In this document: positions 10,335 to 23,900 of the stretch, one piece after another
Numbering within the stretch: position 1 is the stretch's first letter
Layout of the letters: the number at the start of each line of letters is the position of its first letter
Source: Theodoxus fluviatilis
Lineage: Eukaryota; Mollusca; Gastropoda; Cycloneritida; Neritidae
Length of the DNA stretch: 64,000 bases
Assembly: GCA_034096865.1 (NCBI GenBank)
Contig: JAWQFJ010000569.1
Coordinates: 55,001-119,000, forward strand
Reading direction: 5' to 3'
Program-made: the position numbers and the translations under genes
The notes under the pieces: generated by a model
What the model was told of the DNA's origin: nothing
What the model saw: the letters and a program-made list of their open reading frames with translations, nothing else
Databases searched by the model: none

Positions 10335-10516
10335 ACTTTGGCATGGCAGCCATCATCGTGGTGTGTGTTGGGTTCTTGCTCTTCATGATCATCCTGGGCG
10401 TCATCCGCATTCGTGCTGCGCATCGCCGCACGCAGGTGGTGCAGGTGGATGAGAAACAGGAGATGGAGTGGGACAACTCTGGCCTCAACATCACCGTCAA
10501 CCCCATGGAGCAGGAG
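10335..10516 (+). CDS. Calsyntenin exon (transmembrane helix and first kinesin-binding motif)
   Basis: Acceptor TTCTTGCAG ends at 10334 and donor GTAGG starts at 10517. Entered in phase 1, it gives NFGMAAIIVVCVGFLLFMII, then LGVIRIRAAHRRTQVVQVDE, then KQEMEWDNSGLNITVNPMEQE. The hydrophobic run AAIIVVCVGFLLFMIILGVI is the single membrane span, followed by the basic stop-transfer RIRAAHRR that is nearly invariant in calsyntenins. MEWDNS is the first W-D motif, which in the family binds the TPR domain of kinesin light chain. This exon identifies the gene beyond reasonable doubt. Confidence 0.97.
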
Positions 10517-11071
10517 GTAGGCAGAGCGCGGTCTGGCTGATGAACTCATGGTGAGGATTGTGGTTCTGGCATACGACTGTTGGCCTGAAAAAACTACTAA
10601 GTCTGCGACAGCCTTTTTCAGTGTACCTGCAGATCTCATCAGGTGGTTGTGATATGCTTGAAGTGATTTTTCATTGCTGGTAGAACTTGTAGTTTCCTTG
10701 GTGGTGATGGTGGTGGTGGTGTGTGATGGATACTGTAGCAGGGCTACTGCAGGTCTTCGGAGTCTCGTGATGCACCGGGTAATTCTCTGTACACACAGAT
10801 GCTACTCTTGATCATTGGAAAAGTCTGTCATCTCTGATAACCAACAGGTTATTACAAAATCTCAGCTTGTTCTGCCACTTGACTGAAAAGAGTAAATTAT
10901 GGAGTAGCAGCAACATTTTATCATTTGTGTGAGGTTGAAAGAAAGATACTTCAGTGTTTGGAGAGGTGCTTGAAATGTTGAGCTCTCGCTTGAAAGTTTT
11001 TTAATTCCTCCTGCATCAGTCCCCTCATTGCTTGTACACTGTGAAGACATGTCGTACTTCTGCATTTCCAG
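10517..11071. other. Calsyntenin last intron
   Basis: About 555 bp with a GGTGATGGTGGTGGTGGTG short repeat near 10700. No other feature is seen. Confidence 0.8.
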
Positions 11072-11242
11072 ATCTTTGAGTACGAGGACAATACCATGCA
11101 ATCTCTTCGTGATGATACCGACAGCGATGATGACGGCAGCAGTTTCCATGACGACGGGGACAGCTCAGACGAGGAACCAAGAGAACCGCTGACCAAGGGG
11201 AACAATGACCTTGAGTGGGACCACTCCAACTTGGGATTCTAG
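11072..11242 (+). CDS. Calsyntenin last coding exon (acidic tail, second kinesin-binding motif)
   Basis: Acceptor GCATTTCCAG ends at 11071. The phase-0 reading gives IFEYEDNTMQSLRDDTDSDD, then DGSSFHDDGDSSDEEPREPL, then TKGNNDLEWDHSNLGF and a TAG stop at 11240-11242. The Asp/Ser-rich stretch corresponds to the vertebrate Glu-rich acidic region but is shorter and Asp-based. DLEWDHSNLGF at the extreme C-terminus matches the second kinesin light-chain motif (LEWDDSTLSY in vertebrates), with His replacing the second Asp. The gene therefore ends inside the window with a full C-terminus. Confidence 0.95.
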   Translation: MFEYEDNTMQSLRDDTDSDDDGSSFHDDGDSSDEEPREPLTKGNNDLEWDHSNLGF

Positions 11243-14200
11243 AAGTCCCCCTCCTTCTCTCCCTGCTCTCTATGTAGCACAGGGCATCAGCATCTGCCAA
11301 GCCAGCCTCCCAACTTACATCACCAGGCAACGCATCCCGACTCACAGCCTCTGCAACCCAGCCAAGAGTGTATTGAGGAGGGGGAGAGCCACCAGACAAT
11401 TGGACTTGAGTCTTGGGTGGTCGTTTCAATTCCTAATTTACAGGGGAAAGGTTGCTCTGACAGTTGATGAGGTTGTTGTTCCATTCCTTGCTAGGAGTTA
11501 CAGGGATTGTCTAAATGTAGAACAAACACTGAGGGGTTACGCATGAGTAGGATGGAAATAATACATGAAAGAATCACGTTATGAACAAAGTAACTGGCTC
11601 CTATTTTGGCTGTTTGAGTGAATACAATTGTACCATTTCCTATGAAACATTTTCGAGTTAAAGGCTGGGTTTTGGCCTTGAAGAATGACATAACTCCTTC
11701 ACAGCATGGCTGATGTTTATCAATAATTCCAAGGCCAGTTTTCTTGCATCTAGGGCAAGTTTTACTCAGTTGAAATGCTAAAATTGTCAGAACGGTAACT
11801 ACTTTCTTACTGTGTACAAATGCTGGACTTTGTTATCACTTGTTGCAGGGAGTCAAAGGCTTTAAATCATTGAGAACTGTAAACATGTTTTTTGTGGAGC
11901 CGTGTCAGTTGGCCCGGGCTCATGCCTCTGGCCCGAGGCCGACACTGAGCAATTTGGCTGTTGAACAGTCTTGGATGTGGCGGCCACTTTTTTTTTTGGG
12001 GGGGGGCTTACAATTTTTCTCGTAATCTGCGTCAACGAAGCTGCAGACACCTGGCTGTTCTGCCCAGTAGGAGCCAACTGCATTTCTAAGAAAACCTTTT
12101 TCCCTGAACATGGTGTCCTAGTTACAGAGTTTTTACTTGTCCTGTGATGATGAGTCTTCAAGAGAATTTACACGTGCTACAGAATATTCTGCGAAGCTTT
12201 ATTCCTGATAGTCAATTTTTACTTGATGCTTTTTAATGTACAGATCGTTAACTACTAGCTTGCCTGCATTAGCATTTGCTCTAGTGGCAACAGAGTTTGC
12301 CGTACAACACTCACCATTTTGTTTCTTGTTCATGTCCGTGGATGGTAGAATGAGCTGTCTGTATTATATTCACTATTGTGAACTTGATGGTAGGTGAACA
12401 TTAATTCTTGTGGTGACCATTGTTACTTGTGATTCGCTGTATGAACTCTGCTTGTAAGTGGCTATGTTTCGTTACCTTCCCCATTAACACCCCTACCCAC
12501 CCCTCCCCTGTTTCCATCAATGTCATTTAGATATCATTATATTTCCATTGTTACCTCATCAAGGCATACTCACTAAGTTTTTACAAGCACTAGTGTTCAC
12601 AGGCGGGTTTGTTTTTTTCAGTGAAAGAGGTTCGAGGATTGGGTACAAGGAGAGAAAATTAATTCCACTTGATTTTGCTGTGATTTCTACAAGAGAGGGG
12701 GATTGTTAGGTGCTTGAGGAGAAATTTACTGAGTTTGCCCCGGCATGTTTTTTGTTTTTGTTTGGATTTTTTTTTTTGCATCAACATGTACAGTGATGAA
12801 ATTCTGACGCTGTAGATATTTCGTCTCATACATTCCAGAGCAGCAAGTGATCTGACCCGGAAGGTTCATCCTTTCATCTCGGCTTCTGTGGGGCATTGGA
12901 ATGGAAGTAGATAGATGGTGGCGATGATGTTTCTCTTGACATTGTTTTCCCTAGATGTCAACATTTTGTGTCGAAAATGTTACTGATTGCGGACTCCCAA
13001 CCCCTGGCCGGCAATGGCTGATGTTGATATTGCGTTGTAGCGGTACAGTGTTGTCGTCATTGTCTGTGCTGGCTGTGTTGCTACATGCGTGGTCAGTCCC
13101 CTTTTCCCATGTCACTCGTGTTCCCAGTACTTAGCTTCTTGCTTTCATTCAGCTGTAGGACTGAGGAAGATATGGGTTTGAGTGGTACTCAGCCTGGAAT
13201 TGATGGAAGTGTGAGGGGCATTTTTTCTATTTTTTCAGTCTTTTTTTTTCTTTTTTTTTCATCCTACCACTTGGAGTAGCTGCTGAAAGAGGAGCCATGA
13301 TTTACCTTTTTTTTAAATCTGGCATTTGCAGCTTGTCCTGACTAGATGTAAAGTAAGCGTCGGGTTGCATGAATTAAAAAAAAGTACCCTGTTCTACAAA
13401 GGTTCAGTCATTTTTGCAAGCTGTTGCAAAGACAAAAATTCCTTACCGACTGCTTTGCCATGGGTTTGCCTAGGTTGTCTGTTGTGTTGAGGTTGTTATT
13501 TCCAACTGAGTTGTGTCTTTGTCTCTGGTGACAAAGAATATGTGCAAGATCTGAATCTATAGTCAAAAGACTTTCCCCCCTTTTGGAGTCATCAATTATG
13601 TGATAAATTTCTTCATTCAGCTTTGGTTGTGCCCCATTTGCAATTGTTATGCATGTGGCACCCAGTGATCATGATGAGTGCTGAGAAGTTCGACCAAGGG
13701 ATGAGGACCATGAACGCTGAGAAGTCATGGAGCCAGGCTTCCCTCACACTTCACTTCCTCAACACAGACACCAGAAAGCAGTCTCAGAGTTGGTGGAAAT
13801 CATGATCTCACAGATTACTCACCAACCCACCAGTTAAAAAATGATGGAGCTGGCGCCTGAAACGGGAAGATCATTTTGTTGAGATTGTTTCCTTCAGACT
13901 CCCCACCTTGGGCGTCCTCTTGCAGAATGTTCTCTGGCTTTGCCGTAGTAGCTTGTGTTACTGCAGAAGGTCATCGTAACAGTCACCACTGCTGTCATAG
14001 AGCTAGAGGAAGTACCTGTTCCCTCAGAGTGCATAAACAGATTACCTCTCAAGTAATCCCCCTTGCTCAACCCTTTTTTCTGTTTTCCATTGTTGGTATG
14101 GTCACATCATCTATATCTATTGCATTATTATAAGGTTAAAGTGTTCAGACATTTTTTGCAGTTTATTATGTTTTGTACTGCTTTGAATTAGTAATATTTA

Positions 14201-14760
14201 GTAACTTGTAGAACAAGATGGTGGCCACAGTGTAACAATGTTTCAAAGGCACTTTTTTCATGGAAAATAATTTCGTTTCAAAAATGTATTCTTACTGTAG
14301 TGGTGACTGGAAATTGGGCATATGCTGGAATTACATATCTGTCAGCATCATTACATTATGTATTATGTGCATGTTCTCAGCCAGAGTTAATTCATAACTT
14401 ATTATCACAAGGATTTAAGGATAGATACTTCATTGCTTTGGTGGACTTCACCTTCCACCAAGGCACATTGTTGGAGAACTGGTGTTGGTCAGTGGCAATG
14501 GTACACACGACATGTCGGCTCAACCCTCTGTGGTTGTAGTGGAAGAAGTGAATGTCTACAACAATAAAACCCTTGTTTCTACTGTAACTTTTCAGTCCTT
14601 CAGTCATCTACTTGTCACGAAAGGTCAAAGGTGTGGGATTGTGTCTGTACATAGTGTCTTCCTCTCAATAAAGTCAACCACACTTCTTGCCCGACTCCTG
14701 TCTCCATTTGTCCACGGGGCTCTAACCAGGCATCAAGTACAGCAATAAAAAGACTTGGCT
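11243..14760 (+). other. Probable calsyntenin 3' UTR
   Basis: A 3.5 kb stretch after the stop codon, largely free of dispersed repeats and AT/T-rich, with no convincing coding frame. AATAAA hexamers cluster at 14563, 14667 and 14744, with another at 14858, just before repeats resume. This is consistent with a long 3' UTR with several poly(A) sites, but transcript ends cannot be proven from sequence. Short ORFs at 13623, 13876 and 14300 show no motifs. Confidence 0.5.
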
Positions 14761-14861
14761 TGAGTGGAATTTATTATACTCAAATGTTATTGCAAATCAC
14801 AAAGTTGATGTCAAACCATTGATGACATCGTCGTATGCCTTCCGCACTCCAGCAGACAATA

Positions 14862-14945
14862 AAATGCCTGGCTAGCATGACATCCTGTCTGAATTAATAA
14901 TACAGGGCATGGAAGAGATATTGTACTTCCTTCGCGGAGGGTTTT
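14862..14945 (+). repeat. Dispersed repeat family B, 3' fragment
   Basis: Contains GCCTGGCTAGCATGACATCC and CTTCCTTCGCGGAGGG, matching the end of the repeat at 9703-9975. It separates the last AATAAA from the 57-bp array. Confidence 0.55.
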
Positions 14946-14969
14946 GCTCTTATTGTGCAATCTAGTTAT

Positions 14970-17900
14970 AGTATGCATCTACTTCAGCAACATAGAGATG
15001 GCGAGGCTGACAGAGTGGAATAATACAGTATGCATCCACTACTGCAACATGGAGATGGCGAGGCTGACAGAGTGGAATAATACAGTATGCATCCACTACA
15101 GCAACATGGAGATGGCCAGGCTGACAGAGTGGAATAATACAGTATGCATCTACTACAGCAACATGGAGATGGCGAGGCAGACAGAGTGGAATAATACACT
15201 ATGCATCCACTACAGCAACATGGAGAAGGCGAGGCAGACAGAGTGGAATAATACACTATGCATCCACTACAGCAACATGGAGAGGCCGACAGAGTGGAAT
15301 AATACAGTATGCATCCACTACCCCAACATGGAGATGGCGAGGCTGACAGAGTGGAATAATACAGTATGCATCCACTACAGCAACATGGAGATGGCCAGGC
15401 TGACAGAGTGGAATAATACAGTATGCATCCACTACAGCAACATGGAGAGGCCGACAGAGTGGAATACTACAGTATGCATCCACTACAGCAACATGGCCAG
15501 GCTGACAGAGTGGAATAATACAGTATGCATCCACTACAGCAACATGGAGATGGCCAGGCTGACAGAGTGGAATAATACAGTATGCATCCACTACAGCAAC
15601 ATGGAGATGGCCAGGCTGACAGAGTGGAATAATACAGTATGCACCCACTACAGCAACATGGAGATGGCCAGGCTGACAGAGTGGAATAATACAGTATGCA
15701 TCCACTACAGCAACATGGAGATGGCCAGGCTGACAGAGTGGAATAATACAGTATGCATCCACTACAGCAACATGGAGATGGCGAGGCTGACAGAGTGGAA
15801 TAATACAGTATGCATCTACTACAGCAACATGGAGATGGCCAGGCTGACAGAGTGGAATAATACAGTATGCATCTACTACAGCAACATGGAGATGGCCAGG
15901 CTGACAGAGTGGAATAATACGGTATGCATCCACTACAGCAACATGGAGATGGCGAGGCTGACAGAGTGGAATAATACAGTATGCATCCACTACAGCAACA
16001 TGGAGATGGCCAGGCTGACAGAGTGGAATAATACAGTATGCATCCACTACAGCAACATGGCGAGGCTGACAGAGTGGAATAATACAGTATGCATCCACTA
16101 CAGCAACATGGAGATGGCCAGGCTGACAGAGTGGAATAATACGGTATGCATCCACTACAGCAACATGGAGATGGCCAGGCTGACAGAGTGGAATAATACA
16201 GTATGCATCCACTACAGCAACATGGAGATGGCCAGGCTGACAGAGTGGAATAATACGGTATGCATCCACTACAGCAACATGGAGATGGCAAGGCTGACAG
16301 AGTGGAATAGTATGCATCCACTACAGCAACATGGAGATGGCGAGGCTGACAGAGTGAAATAATACAGTATGCATCCACTACAGCAACATGGAGATGGCGA
16401 GGCTGACAGAGTGGAATAATACAGTATGCATCCACTACAGCAACATGGAGATGGCCAGGCTGACAGAGTGGAATAATACAGTATGCATCCACTACAGCAA
16501 CATGGCCAGGCTGACAGAGTGGAATAATACAGTATGCATCCACTACAGCAACATGGAGATGGCCAGGCTGACAGAGTGGAATAGTATGCATCCACTACAG
16601 CAACATGGAGATGGCCAGGCTGACAGAGTGGAATAATACGGTATGCATCCACTACAGCAACATGGAGATGGCCAGGCTGACAGAGTGGAATAATACAGTA
16701 TGCATCCACTACAGCAACATGGAGATGGCCAGGCTGACAGAGTGGAATAGTACAGTATGCATCCACTACAGCAACATGGAGATGGCCAGGCTGACAGAGT
16801 GGAATAATACAGTATGCATCCACTACAGCAACATGGAGATGGCAAGGCTGACAGAGTGGAATAATACAGTATGCATCTACTACAGCAACATGGAGATGGC
16901 CAGGCTGACAGAGTGGAATAATACGGTATGCATCCACTACAGCAACATGGAGATGGCCAGGCTGACAGAGTGGAATAGTACAGTATGCATCCACTACAGC
17001 AACATGGAGATGGCCAGGCTGACAGAGTGGAATAATACGGTATGCATCCACTACAGCAACATGGAGATGGCCAGGCTGACAGAGTGGAATAATACAGTAT
17101 GCATCCACTACAGCAACATGGAGATGGCGAGGCTGACAGAGTGGAATAATACAGTATGCATCCACTACAGCAACATGGAGATGGCCAGGCTGACAGAGTG
17201 GAATAATACAGTATGCATCTACTACAGCAACATGGAGATGGCCAGGCTGACAGAGTGGAATAATACAGTATGCATCTACTACAGCAACATGGAGATGGCC
17301 AGGCTGACAGAGTGGAATAATACGGTATGCATCCACTACAGCAACATGGAGATGGCCAGGCTGACAGAGTGGAATAATACAGTATGCATCCACTACAGCA
17401 ACATGGAGATGGCCAGGCTGACAGAGTGGAATAGTACTGTATGCATCCACTACAGCAACATGGAGATGGCCAGGCTGACAGAGTGGAATAATACGGTATG
17501 CATCCACTACAGCAACATGGAGATGGCCAGGCTGACAGAGTGGAATAATACAGTATGCATCCACTACAGCAACATGGAGATGGCGAGGCTGACAGAGTGG
17601 AATAGTACAGTATGCATCCACTACAGCAACATGGAGATGGCAAGGCTGACAGAGTGGAATAATACAGTATGCATCCACTACAGCAACATGGAGATGGCGG
17701 GGCTGACAGAGTGGAATAATACAGTATGCATCTACTACAGCAACATGGAGATGGCCAGGCTGACAGAGTGGAATAATACAGTATGCATCTACTACAGCAA
17801 CATGGAGATGGCCAGGCTGACGGAGTGGAATAATACGGTATGCATCCACTACAGCAACATGGAGATGGCCAGGCTGACAGAGTGGAATAATACAGTATGC

Positions 17901-20900
17901 ATCCACTACAGCAACATGGAGATGGCGGGGCTGACAGAGTGGAATAATACAGTATGCATCCACTACAGCAACATGGAGATGGCGGGGCTGACAGAGTGGA
18001 ATAATACAGTATGCATCCACTACAGCAACATGGAGATGGCCAGGCTGACAGAGTGGAATAATACGGTATGCATCCACTACAGCAACATGGAGATGGCCAG
18101 GCTGACAGAGTGGAATAATACAGTATGCATCCACTACAGCAACATGGAGATGGCGGGGCTGACAGAGTGGAATAATACAGTATGCATCCACTACAGCAAC
18201 ATGGAGATGGCGGGGCTGACAGAGTGGAATAATACAGTATGCATCCACTACAGCAACATGGAGATGGCGAGGCTGACAGAGTGGAATAATACAGTATGCA
18301 TCCACTACAGCAACATGGAGATGGCGGGGCTGACAGAGTGGAATAATACAGTATGCATCCACTACAGCAACATGGAGATGGCCAGGCTGACAGAGTGGAA
18401 TAATACAGTATGCATCTACTACAGCAACATGGAGATGGCCAGGCTGACAGAGTGGAATAATACGGTATGCATCCACTACAGCAACATGGAGATGGCCAGG
18501 CTGACAGAGTGGAATAATACAGTATGCATCCACTACAGCAACATGGAGATGGCGGGGCTGACAGAGTGGAATAATACAGTATGCATCCACTACAGCAACA
18601 TGGAGATGGCCAGGCTGACAGAGTGGAATAATACAGTATGCATCCACTACAGCAACATGGCGAGGCTGACAGAGTGGAATAATACGGTATGCATCCACTA
18701 CAGCAACATGGAGATGGCCAGGCTGACAGAGTGGAATAATACAGTATGCATCCACTACAGCAACATGGCGAGGCTGACAGAGTGGAATAATACGGTATGC
18801 ATCCACTACAGCAACATGGAGATGGCGAGGCTGACAGAGTGGAATAATACAGTATGCATCCACTACAGCAAAGAGATGGCGAGGCTGACAGAGTGGAATA
18901 ATACAGTATGCATCCACTACAGCAACATGGAGATGGCGAGGCTGACAGAGTGGAATAATACAGTATGCATCCACTACAGCAACATGGAGATGGCGAGGCT
19001 GACAGAGTGGAATAATACAGTATGCATCCACTACAGCAACATGGCGAGGCTGACAGAGTGGAATAATACAGTATGCATCCACTACAGCAACATGGAGATG
19101 GCCAGGCTGACAGAGTGGAATAATACAGTATGCATCCACTACAGCAACATGGCGAGGCTGACAGAGTGGAATAATACAGTATGCATCCACTACAGCAACA
19201 TGGAGATGGCGAGGCTGACAGAGTGGAATAATACAGTATGCATCCACTACAGCAACATGGAGATGGCGAGGCTGACGGAGTGGAATAATACAGTACGCAT
19301 CCACTACAGCAACATGGAGATGGCCAGGCTGACAGAGTGGAATAATACAGTATGCATCCACTACAGCAACATGGAGATGGCGAGGCTGACAGAGTGGAAT
19401 AATACAGTATGCATCCACTACAGCAACATGGAGATGGCGAGGCTGACAGAGTGGAATAATACAGTATGCATCCACTACAGCAACATGGAGATGGCCAGGC
19501 TGACAGAGTGGAATAATACAGTATGCATCCACTACAGCAACATGGAGATGGCGAGGCTGACAGAGTGGAATAATACAGTATGCATCCACTACAGCAACAT
19601 GGAGATGGCAAGGCTGACAGAGTGGAATAATACAGTATGCATCCACTACAGCAACATGGAGATGGCAAGGCTGACAGAGTGGAATAATACAGTATGCATC
19701 TACTACAGCAACATGGAGATGGCCAGGCTGACAGAGTGGAATAATACAGTATGCATCCACTACAGCAACATGGAGATGGCGAGGCTGACAGAGTGGAATA
19801 ATACAGTATGCATCCACTACAGCAACATGGCGAGGCTGACAGAGTGGAATAATACAGTATGCATCCACTACAGCAACATGGAGATGGCGAGGCTGACAGA
19901 GTGGAATAATACAGTATGCATCCACTACAGCAACACGGAGATGGCGAGGCTGACAGAGTGGAATAATACAGTATGCATCCACTACAGCAACATGGAGATG
20001 GCCAGGCTGACAGAGTGGAATAATGCAGTATGCATCCACTACAGCAACATGGAGATGGCCAGGCTGACAGAGTGGAATAATGCAGTATGCATCCACTACA
20101 GCAACATGGAGATGGCGAGGCTGACAGAGTGGAATAATACAGTATGCATCCACTACAGCAACATGGAGATGGCGAGGCTGACAGAGTGGAATAATACAGT
20201 ATGCATCCACTACAGCAACATGGAGATGGCGAGGCTGACAGAGTGGAATAATACAGTATGCATCCACTACAGCAACATGGAGATGGCGAGGCTGACAGAG
20301 TGGAATAATACAGTATGCATCCACTACAGCAACATGGAGATGGCCAGGCTGACAGAGTGGAATAATACAGTATGCATCCACTACAGCAACATGGAGATGG
20401 CGAGGCTGACAGAGTGGAATAATACAGTATGCATCCACTACAGCAACATGGCCAGGCTGACAGAGTGGAATAATACAGTATGCATCCATTACCGCAACAT
20501 GGAGATGGCCAGGCTGACAGAGTGGAATAATACAGTATGCATCTACTACAGCAACATGGAGATGGCGAGGCTGACAGAGTGGAATAATACAGTATGCACC
20601 CACTACAGCAACATGGAGATGGCGAGGCTGACAGAGTGGAATAATACAGTATGCATCCACTGCAGCAACATGGAGATGGTGAGGCTGACAGAGTGGAGTA
20701 ATACAGTATGCATCCACTACAGCAACATGGAGATGGCGAGGCTGACAGAGTGGAATAATACAGTATGCATCCACTACAGCAACATGGAGATGGCGAGGCT
20801 GACAGAGTGGAATAATACAGTATGCATCCACTACAGCAACATGGAGATGGCGAGGCTGACAGAGTGGAATAATACAGTATGCATCCACTACAGCAACATG

Positions 20901-23900
20901 GAGATGGCCAGGCTGACAGAGTGGAATAATACAGTATGCATCCACTACAGCAACATGGAGATGGCCAGGCTGACAGAGTGGAATAATACAGTATGCATCC
21001 ACTACAGCAACATGGAGATGGCGAGGCTGACAGAGTGGAATAATACAGTATGCATCCACTACAGCAACATGGAGATGGCCAGGCTGACAGAGTGGAATAA
21101 TACAGTATGCATCCACTACAGCAACATGGAGATGGCGAGGCTGACAGAGTGGAATAATACAGTATGCATCCACTACAGCAACATGGAGATGGCCAGGCTG
21201 ACAGAGTGGAATAATACAGTATGCATCCACTACAGCAACATGGAGATGGCCAGGCTGACAGAGTGGAATAATACAGTATGCATCCACTACAGCAACATGG
21301 AGATGGCCAGGCTGACAGAGTGGAATAATACAGTATGCATCCACTACAGCAACATGGAGATGGCCAGGCTGACAGAGTGGAATAATACAGTATGCATCCA
21401 CTACAGCAACATGGAGATGGCAAGGCTGACAGAGTGGAATAATACAGTATGCATCCACTACAGCAACATGGAGATGGCCAGGCTGACAGAGTGGAATAAT
21501 ACAGTATGCATCCACTACAGCAACATGGAGATGGCGAGGCTGACAGAGTGGAATAATACAGTATGCATCCACTACAGCAACATGGAGATGGCCAGGCTGA
21601 CAGAGTGGAATAATACAGTATGCATCCACTACAGCAACATGGAGATGGCCAGGCTGACAGAGTGGAATAATACAGTATGCATCCACTACAGCAACATGGA
21701 GATGGCGAGGCTGACAGAGTGGAATAATACAGTATGCATCCACTACAGCAACATGGAGATGGCGAGGCTGACAGAGTGGAATAATACAGTATGCATCCAC
21801 TACAGCAACATGGAGATGGCGAGGCTGACAGAGTGGAATAATACAGTATGCATCCACTACAGCAACATGGAGATGGCCAGGCTGACAGAGTGGAATAATA
21901 CAGTATGCATCCACTACAGCAACATGGAGATGGCGAGGCTGACAGAGTGGAATAATACAGTATGCATCCACTACAGCAACATGGAGATGGCCAGGCTGAC
22001 AGAGTGGAATAATACAGTATGCATCCACTACAGCAACATGGAGATGGCGAGGCTGACAGAGTGGAATAATACAGTATGCATCCACTACAGCAACATGGAG
22101 ATGGCGAGGCTGACAGAGTGGAATAATACAGTATGCATCCACTACAGCAACATGGAGATGGCCAGGCTGACAGAGTGGAATAATACAGTATGCATCCACT
22201 ACAGCAACATGGAGATGGCGAGGCTGACAGAGTGGAATAATACAGTATGCATCCACTACAGCAACATGGAGATGGCGAGGCTGACAGAGTGGAATAATAC
22301 AGTATGCATCCACTACAGCAACATGGAGATGGCCAGGCTGACAGAGTGGAATAATACAGTATGCATCCACTACAGCAACATGGAGATGGCCAGGCTGACA
22401 GAGTGGAATAATACAGTATGCATCCACTACAGCAACATGGAGATGGCGAGGCTGACAGAGTGGAATAATACAGTATGCATCCACTACAGCAACATGGAGA
22501 TGGCGAGGCTGACAGAGTGGAATAATACAGTATGCATCCACTACAGCAACATGGAGATGGCGAGGCTGACAGAGTGGAATAATACAGTATGCATCCACTA
22601 CAGCAACATGGAGATGGCGAGGCTGACAGAGTGGAATAATACAGTATGCATCCACTACAGCAACATGGAGATGGCCAGGCTGACAGAGTGGAATAATACA
22701 GTATGCATCTACTACAGCAACATGGAGATGGCCAGGCTGACAGAGTGGAATAATACGGTATGCATCCACTACAGCAACATGGAGATGGCCAGGCTGACAG
22801 AGTGGAATAATACAGTATGCATCCACTACAGCAACATGGAGATGGCGAGGCTGACAGAGTGGAATAATACAGTATGCATCCACTACAGCAACATGGAGAT
22901 GGCCAGGCTGACAGAGTGGAATAATACAGTATGCATCCACTACAGCAACATGGCGAGGCTGACAGAGTGGAATAATACGGTATGCATCCACTACAGCAAC
23001 ATGGAGATGGCCAGGCTGACAGAGTGGAATAATACAGTATGCATCCACTACAGCAACATGGCGAGGCTGACAGAGTGGAATAATACGGTATGCATCCACT
23101 ACAGCAACATAGAGATGGCGAGGCTGACAGAGTGGAATAATACAGTATGCATCCACTACAGCAACATGGAGATGGCGAGGCTGACAGAGTGGAATAATAC
23201 AGTATGCATCCACTACAGCAACATGGCGAGGCTGACAGAGTGGAATAATACGGTATGCATCCACTACAGCAACATGGAGATGGCCAGGCTGACAGAGTGG
23301 AATAATACAGTATGCATCCACTACAGCAACATGGCGAGGCTGACAGAGTGGAATAATACAGTATGCATCCACTACAGCAACATGGAGATGGCCAGGCTGA
23401 CAGAGTGGAATAATACAGTATGCATCCACTACAGCAACATGGAGATGGCCAGGCTGACAGAGTGGAATAATACAGTATGCATCCACTACAGCAACATGGA
23501 GATGGCCAGGCTGACAGAGTGGAATAATACAGTATGCATCCACTACAGCAACATGGAGATGGCAGGCTGACAGAGTGGAATAATACAGTATGCATCCACT
23601 ACAGCAACATGGAGATGGCCAGGCTGACAGAGTGGAATAATACAGTATGCATCCACTACAGCAACATGGAGATGGCCAGGCTGACAGAGTGGAATAATAC
23701 AGTATGCATCCACTACAGCAACATGGAGATGGCCAGGCTGACAGAGTGGAATAATACAGTATGCATCCACTACAGCAACATGGAGATGGCCAGGCTGACA
23801 GAGTGGAATAATACAGTATGCATCCACTACAGCAACATGGAGATGGCCAGGCTGACAGAGTGGAATAATACAGTATGCATCCACTACAGCAACATGGAGA

